This document shows, piece by piece, positions 61,701 through 64,000 of a stretch of DNA of 64,000 nucleotides. Within the stretch, counting starts at the first letter, position 1, and every line of letters starts with the position of its first letter. The notes beneath the pieces are model-generated. The model was not told the origin of the DNA. It made no database searches and worked only from the letters and a program-made list of their open reading frames with translations. Origin of the DNA: Fluviicola sp. (GTDB lineage: Bacteria > Bacteroidota > Bacteroidia > Flavobacteriales_D > Crocinitomicaceae). The position numbers and the translations under genes were made by a program. The DNA is taken from positions 372,001 to 436,000 of the forward strand of contig NZ_JAQSWB010000002.1 in assembly GCF_029266855.1 (NCBI RefSeq), read 5' to 3'.

Positions 61701-64000
61701 AATCCTCCTGCGAAAAAGCGATAAGAATCACTTGTTGCGAAGGCCATCAAATCATTGAACGCATCATACCAGTAATCCGGGATTGAAACAGGACTCAGTG
61801 CACTTCTGCTTACCTGGATATTGTTTGAAACAGCCTGTCCGGAGAAGGAGGTTAAACTTCCAAATAGGTAAATATTCGACTGGTCGGTATATACCTGTCT
61901 GATTTGTCCTACGGCATTAAAATTCACCGGTAACAACGTTCCATTCTTAAATGCTGCAATGGACTGACGAGGTTGTCCGCTTACGGTGGTGAAATTACCG
62001 TAAACCAGTAAGGTGTCTTCTCCCAGTGCTTTTAAATAATACCCCGATGAACTGCCCACATTTGGGTTTGGATTAAAGGAAGACAAGGAAAGATCCGAGC
62101 GGTTAAAAGCTTTAAATACAGAAGGACTTCCTGAATAGGTAAGAGCTAAGACATGAATAAGGTCACTGGTGATTGCTAAGGACAGGATTGATTGTCCGAT
62201 ACCTGTTTTACTGGTAATAATAGCTCCTGTTTGAATATTGTAAAAGCGAACTACATTTGTAGCTACTGCCACTAGGGTATCACCCATCAAATCGAGCATT
62301 TTTGCATTTTGAAGAGCATAGGAAGTAAGGATAGCTCCGGAAGTATGAGAAATCCTTACTGCGAACTGATTGATTTGTCCGCTGACGGTAAAACTTCCGC
62401 AAACAACAGGGTCATTGTCATATAATTTAATATCCCACACTCTTCCGTCTAGGTTAGGATTCCAGTTAGTGATCTGAAGATTTTCATCCAGGTGTACAAG
62501 GTAATTACGAATCGAATCGCCTACCCGTGTAAAATCGCCACCGATAAAAAATCCGTTTTGTCCGTCAGAAACAACCGTATTAATTGCTCCGTTGAATTTA
62601 GGTCTTGGAACGTTATTGTTAAAATCACTGTGATTGTAAACAGCGGCAAATCGCTGGTTCGGACCGATGTAATTGAAACTTCCGGTAACAAACAAGCTGT
62701 TAGGTGCCTGAGGTGTTTCAAATACTTTGGTCACCATTCCGTCAGTAACCCACGTAGAATCGCTATAATCTTCCGTATTGTTTGTGATCGTCAATGATAA
62801 TCCATTGTAAGTATCTTGTCCGTTGAAAATGGTCGTTTTCCAATAGTCACCACTTTCATAAATCCGAACCATTGGTGTATACGGATTGGGCTGCCAATCG
62901 TAAAACAAATCAGCAGTTACGGTATCGAGGAAAGTAACTTCATCAATTGTTGGAATAATATATAACGTAGAATCACATCCAAATACATTGGTGAAATGCT
63001 GCGTGATATTCTGATCTAATTTGGTGTAATTAATCCCATTAACAGTTACATAATATTGTCCGACAGGATAAATAGTGTCTGCTGAATTTTGTAAGCTTAG
63101 GTGTAAAATTGCTGTAGAATCACATCCGTTTTGACTGGTAAATTTTTGAATATGATCTCCTGCTACGTCGTACGTCACATTATTCCAGGTATAGCTGCAT
63201 GAAGTGCTTATTGAAAAATTGCTGGTATCGGCACATTGTATTTCCATAGCCTCAATGCGTTTTCCCGTAGAACAAATGAAATCTCCTACAACTTCCAATT
63301 TAGGATAAGGCTGGGGAGAAGCCATGCTTGGAGTAAAATGGTAGGACTCATAATTGGATGGATGCCTGGAAATTTCAATTCCGTCATCAAAATGCACAAA
63401 ATGATAGTCTTCCGTGCGGGTAATGTAGTAACCATCTTTAACCACAAGCCTGGAGTGGAAGACATTGGGAGCGTTATTATTCCCGAAATCAGTCAGGGAT
63501 TGCGTATTTAGATTGTACACCGCAATATACTCACGATTTAAACCATTCACCTGGTAGAAGGCGCCTTCGGCAGTCAATAAAGAATCAAATATGTTTACAC
63601 GCGTAATTGCGTCATTGAATTCGATGTTCAGGGGAGAAATTGTAAAGTTATCCAGGTTGAAAGCGGCAAAATTCATTCTTTCCGAACCCATAATGGAATC
63701 GAAATTTCCACCGATGTAAAGTAAATTGTCCTTCACAGCCATGTCTATGATTCCCTGGAAATAGAGGTTGTATGTATGCGGAGATTGATATTGTAACTGC
63801 TGCGTAGCTTTGCTGTAAACTGAAAATGCATAGATTGGATTTCCGGTTGTGGAATTTGTTCCGTTAATAATCAACTGATTTTCACTTTGAACCATCTTTT
63901 CAACAGAGATCAATCCCGGAATTTCAAAATCAAGTAATGCTCCTGTGTGAATGTTTAATGCAGCCACGCCATTACGTGGAACACCATTTATTTGGGTGAA
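58733..64000 (-). CDS. Giant T9SS type A cargo with propeller and GCDSI repeats (5' end outside window)
   Basis: More than 1744 residues; the frame stays open to the window edge and reads FTQINGVPRNGVAALNIHTG there, in phase with the repeats, so the 5' end lies beyond 64000. The visible N-terminal part has many delta-60/propeller-like units of about 45 residues (F..V.G..R...A.(F/I)(D/N)). These are followed by about nine units of roughly 50 residues, each with a (Y/F)-W-rich strand and GCDSI(V/I).L(N/D)L. The end (CYPNPSSSSVTLESD, KLFDSNGRLLES, YANGVYLLYVED, IRIVKN) is a T9SS type A sorting domain. A surface or secreted protein. Confidence 0.88.
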   Translation of the reverse strand, partial: FTQINGVPRNGVAALNIHTGALLDFEIPGLISVEKMVQSENQLIINGTNSTTGNPIYAFSVYSKATQQLQYQSPHTYNLYFQGIIDMAVKDNLLYIGGNFDSIMGSERMNFAAFNLDNFTISPLNIEFNDAITRVNIFDSLLTAEGAFYQVNGLNREYIAVYNLNTQSLTDFGNNNAPNVFHSRLVVKDGYYITRTEDYHFVHFDDGIEISRHPSNYESYHFTPSMASPQPYPKLEVVGDFICSTGKRIEAMEIQCADTSNFSISTSCSYTWNNVTYDVAGDHIQKFTSQNGCDSTAILHLSLQNSADTIYPVGQYYVTVNGINYTKLDQNITQHFTNVFGCDSTLYIIPTIDEVTFLDTVTADLFYDWQPNPYTPMVRIYESGDYWKTTIFNGQDTYNGLSLTITNNTEDYSDSTWVTDGMVTKVFETPQAPNSLFVTGSFNYIGPNQRFAAVYNHSDFNNNVPRPKFNGAINTVVSDGQNGFFIGGDFTRVGDSIRNYLVHLDENLQITNWNPNLDGRVWDIKLYDNDPVVCGSFTVSGQINQFAVRISHTSGAILTSYALQNAKMLDLMGDTLVAVATNVVRFYNIQTGAIITSKTGIGQSILSLAITSDLIHVLALTYSGSPSVFKAFNRSDLSLSSFNPNPNVGSSSGYYLKALGEDTLLVYGNFTTVSGQPRQSIAAFKNGTLLPVNFNAVGQIRQVYTDQSNIYLFGSLTSFSGQAVSNNIQVSRSALSPVSIPDYWYDAFNDLMAFATSDSYRFFAGGFKSFGGKVRTRFAEIDKTTGKASDLKIALTNSTFVHDLAMKGDTLFLAGNFSQINGINRSFFAAVNYSTGAVLGNNIAFNSQVRTLELSGQTLYAGGDFALVGGQSRGRLAAIDLTTLSLTSWNPFANGKVNIIEQLNGKLLVGGEFTTVSGQTRKNFASFDLGAGTINSLNLGFTGRVNDIAISDSSVYFAGNFLGCLDGAANYVGRFKASNFELMQWSPQFNGEVLTITLSDDYLFGVGSFTQIQSAARNQFGAVLISSQMVSNWYPNCSNMKDLHVSGDRIFLAGNFDNVNQFFAPNLANLPLPEFSIQTDSIESCTPYTWINGLTYSTDADSVIFASETNGEDDIVNQLVFNFNGTLNETVIVNSCGDYFWPETGITYQTSGQYTAQLSNSSGCDSIITLDLIIQPISHTYENTAECGNSYTWPLNNQTYNLSGNYTDTVQSVYGCDSIVTLNLSLMSFPTDTIHVSNTCGFHWSFNNQIYYTSGLYSDTIVNNTGCQVIKFLDLQSYSTYDTVTVSNACTAYYWSVTNNFYYSPGFYTANFINSNNCDSVIVLNLDFVTSYETTETATSCDSYTWAANNQIYTISGIYSDTVYSMYGCDSIVHLDLTIAITPLSDTIAVSTCDTSYFWPSTNQTYSTSGYFPATFTNAQGCDSVVVLHLILLPNSSDTIAVNHCGNSYSWTETNQTYTVSGFYTATYSNAQGCDSLIVLNLTITPSVPIGVITYSIPSDDQNCNGQLAVDLTGQMPTTIILDGGTPISSSGYTLVSNLCPGLHTLSVIENCGDTSNYTVVIPADSNFVYNNGFIDSLATDSLGYTLSNCDIYYNGIDTAYIDSIWANGNQVTVIWNIIDSNGSNFDTANYVLNNGNGVYLLQLTIYCSQKSMDQYFGITQAIYFNNGDIEFAELTALENTHFSCYPNPSSSSVTLESDNNSLTKFKLFDSNGRLLESDEFYLKTSLSISEYANGVYLLYVEDNKHQSMIRIVKN

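Overview
The window (about 42% G+C by impression) reads as the chromosome of a Bacteroidota member, most likely of the order Flavobacteriales. The Fluviicola/Crocinitomicaceae assignment is an inference from gene style, not from a search. Supporting signs are type IX secretion (T9SS) cargo with type A and type B C-terminal domains, a PorP/SprF-family protein, E1 alpha and beta fused in one chain, Bacteroidota-type -7 promoter boxes (TAnnTTTG) and many small outer-membrane barrels.

Layout. 0.1-5 kb: HhH/beta-barrel protein, PorV-like barrel, two small proteins and an OmpA-family protein. 5-7.3 kb: hemE, a degenerate REP-associated (Y1/RAYT-like) transposase relative, ung. 7.3-13.7 kb: PorP/SprF protein, prfC, an HsdR_N-like nuclease domain, holA-rsmE-DUF4159, a GlsB-like membrane protein. 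13.8-23.9 kb: argS, an arginase-family enzyme, two secreted DUF4412-like proteins, ftsK-lolA, and a fused 2-oxoacid dehydrogenase E1. 24-35.5 kb: surface and secretion block with an SBBP-repeat T9SS cargo, gdhA, two tandem SprB-repeat/CHU_C adhesins and a porin-like barrel. 35.6-44.7 kb: NlpC/CHAP-like protein, NOL1/NOP2/Sun RNA methyltransferase, tsaD, tamB, accC-type biotin carboxylase. 44.7-49.1 kb: ECF sigma factor with a membrane-anchored beta-barrel partner, two further barrels and a T9SS cargo. 49.2-51.7 kb: phhA-phhB behind a predicted tyrosine attenuator, then sucC. 51.8-56 kb: repeat-rich accessory stretch with a panD/membrane protein/UbiA operon, a WD40 remnant and an orphan leader-like transcription unit. 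56-58.7 kb: rtcB-prfH-TPR operon. 58.7-64 kb: a giant T9SS cargo cut by the window edge.

The most interesting items are regulatory and RNA-repair related. First, upstream of phenylalanine hydroxylase lies a 20-codon leader ORF containing Tyr-Tyr-Tyr-Gln-Phe, immediately followed by mutually exclusive antiterminator and terminator hairpins; this would couple tyrosine synthesis to tyrosyl-tRNA supply. Second, RtcB ligase and the release-factor homologue PrfH form a predicted ribosome-repair operon that also includes an overlapping small helical-repeat gene. Third, an ECF sigma factor is paired with a protein that has an N-terminal cytoplasmic tail, one transmembrane helix, a long periplasmic linker and a C-terminal outer-membrane barrel, a possible direct trans-envelope sensor. 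Intergenic spaces carry at least three families of palindromic or tandem repeats, and a RAYT-like protein with a damaged HUH motif sits in the same window.

All calls are from reading the sequence; no database search was run. Start codons were adjusted where an internal ATG fits better with an upstream stop or promoter box.
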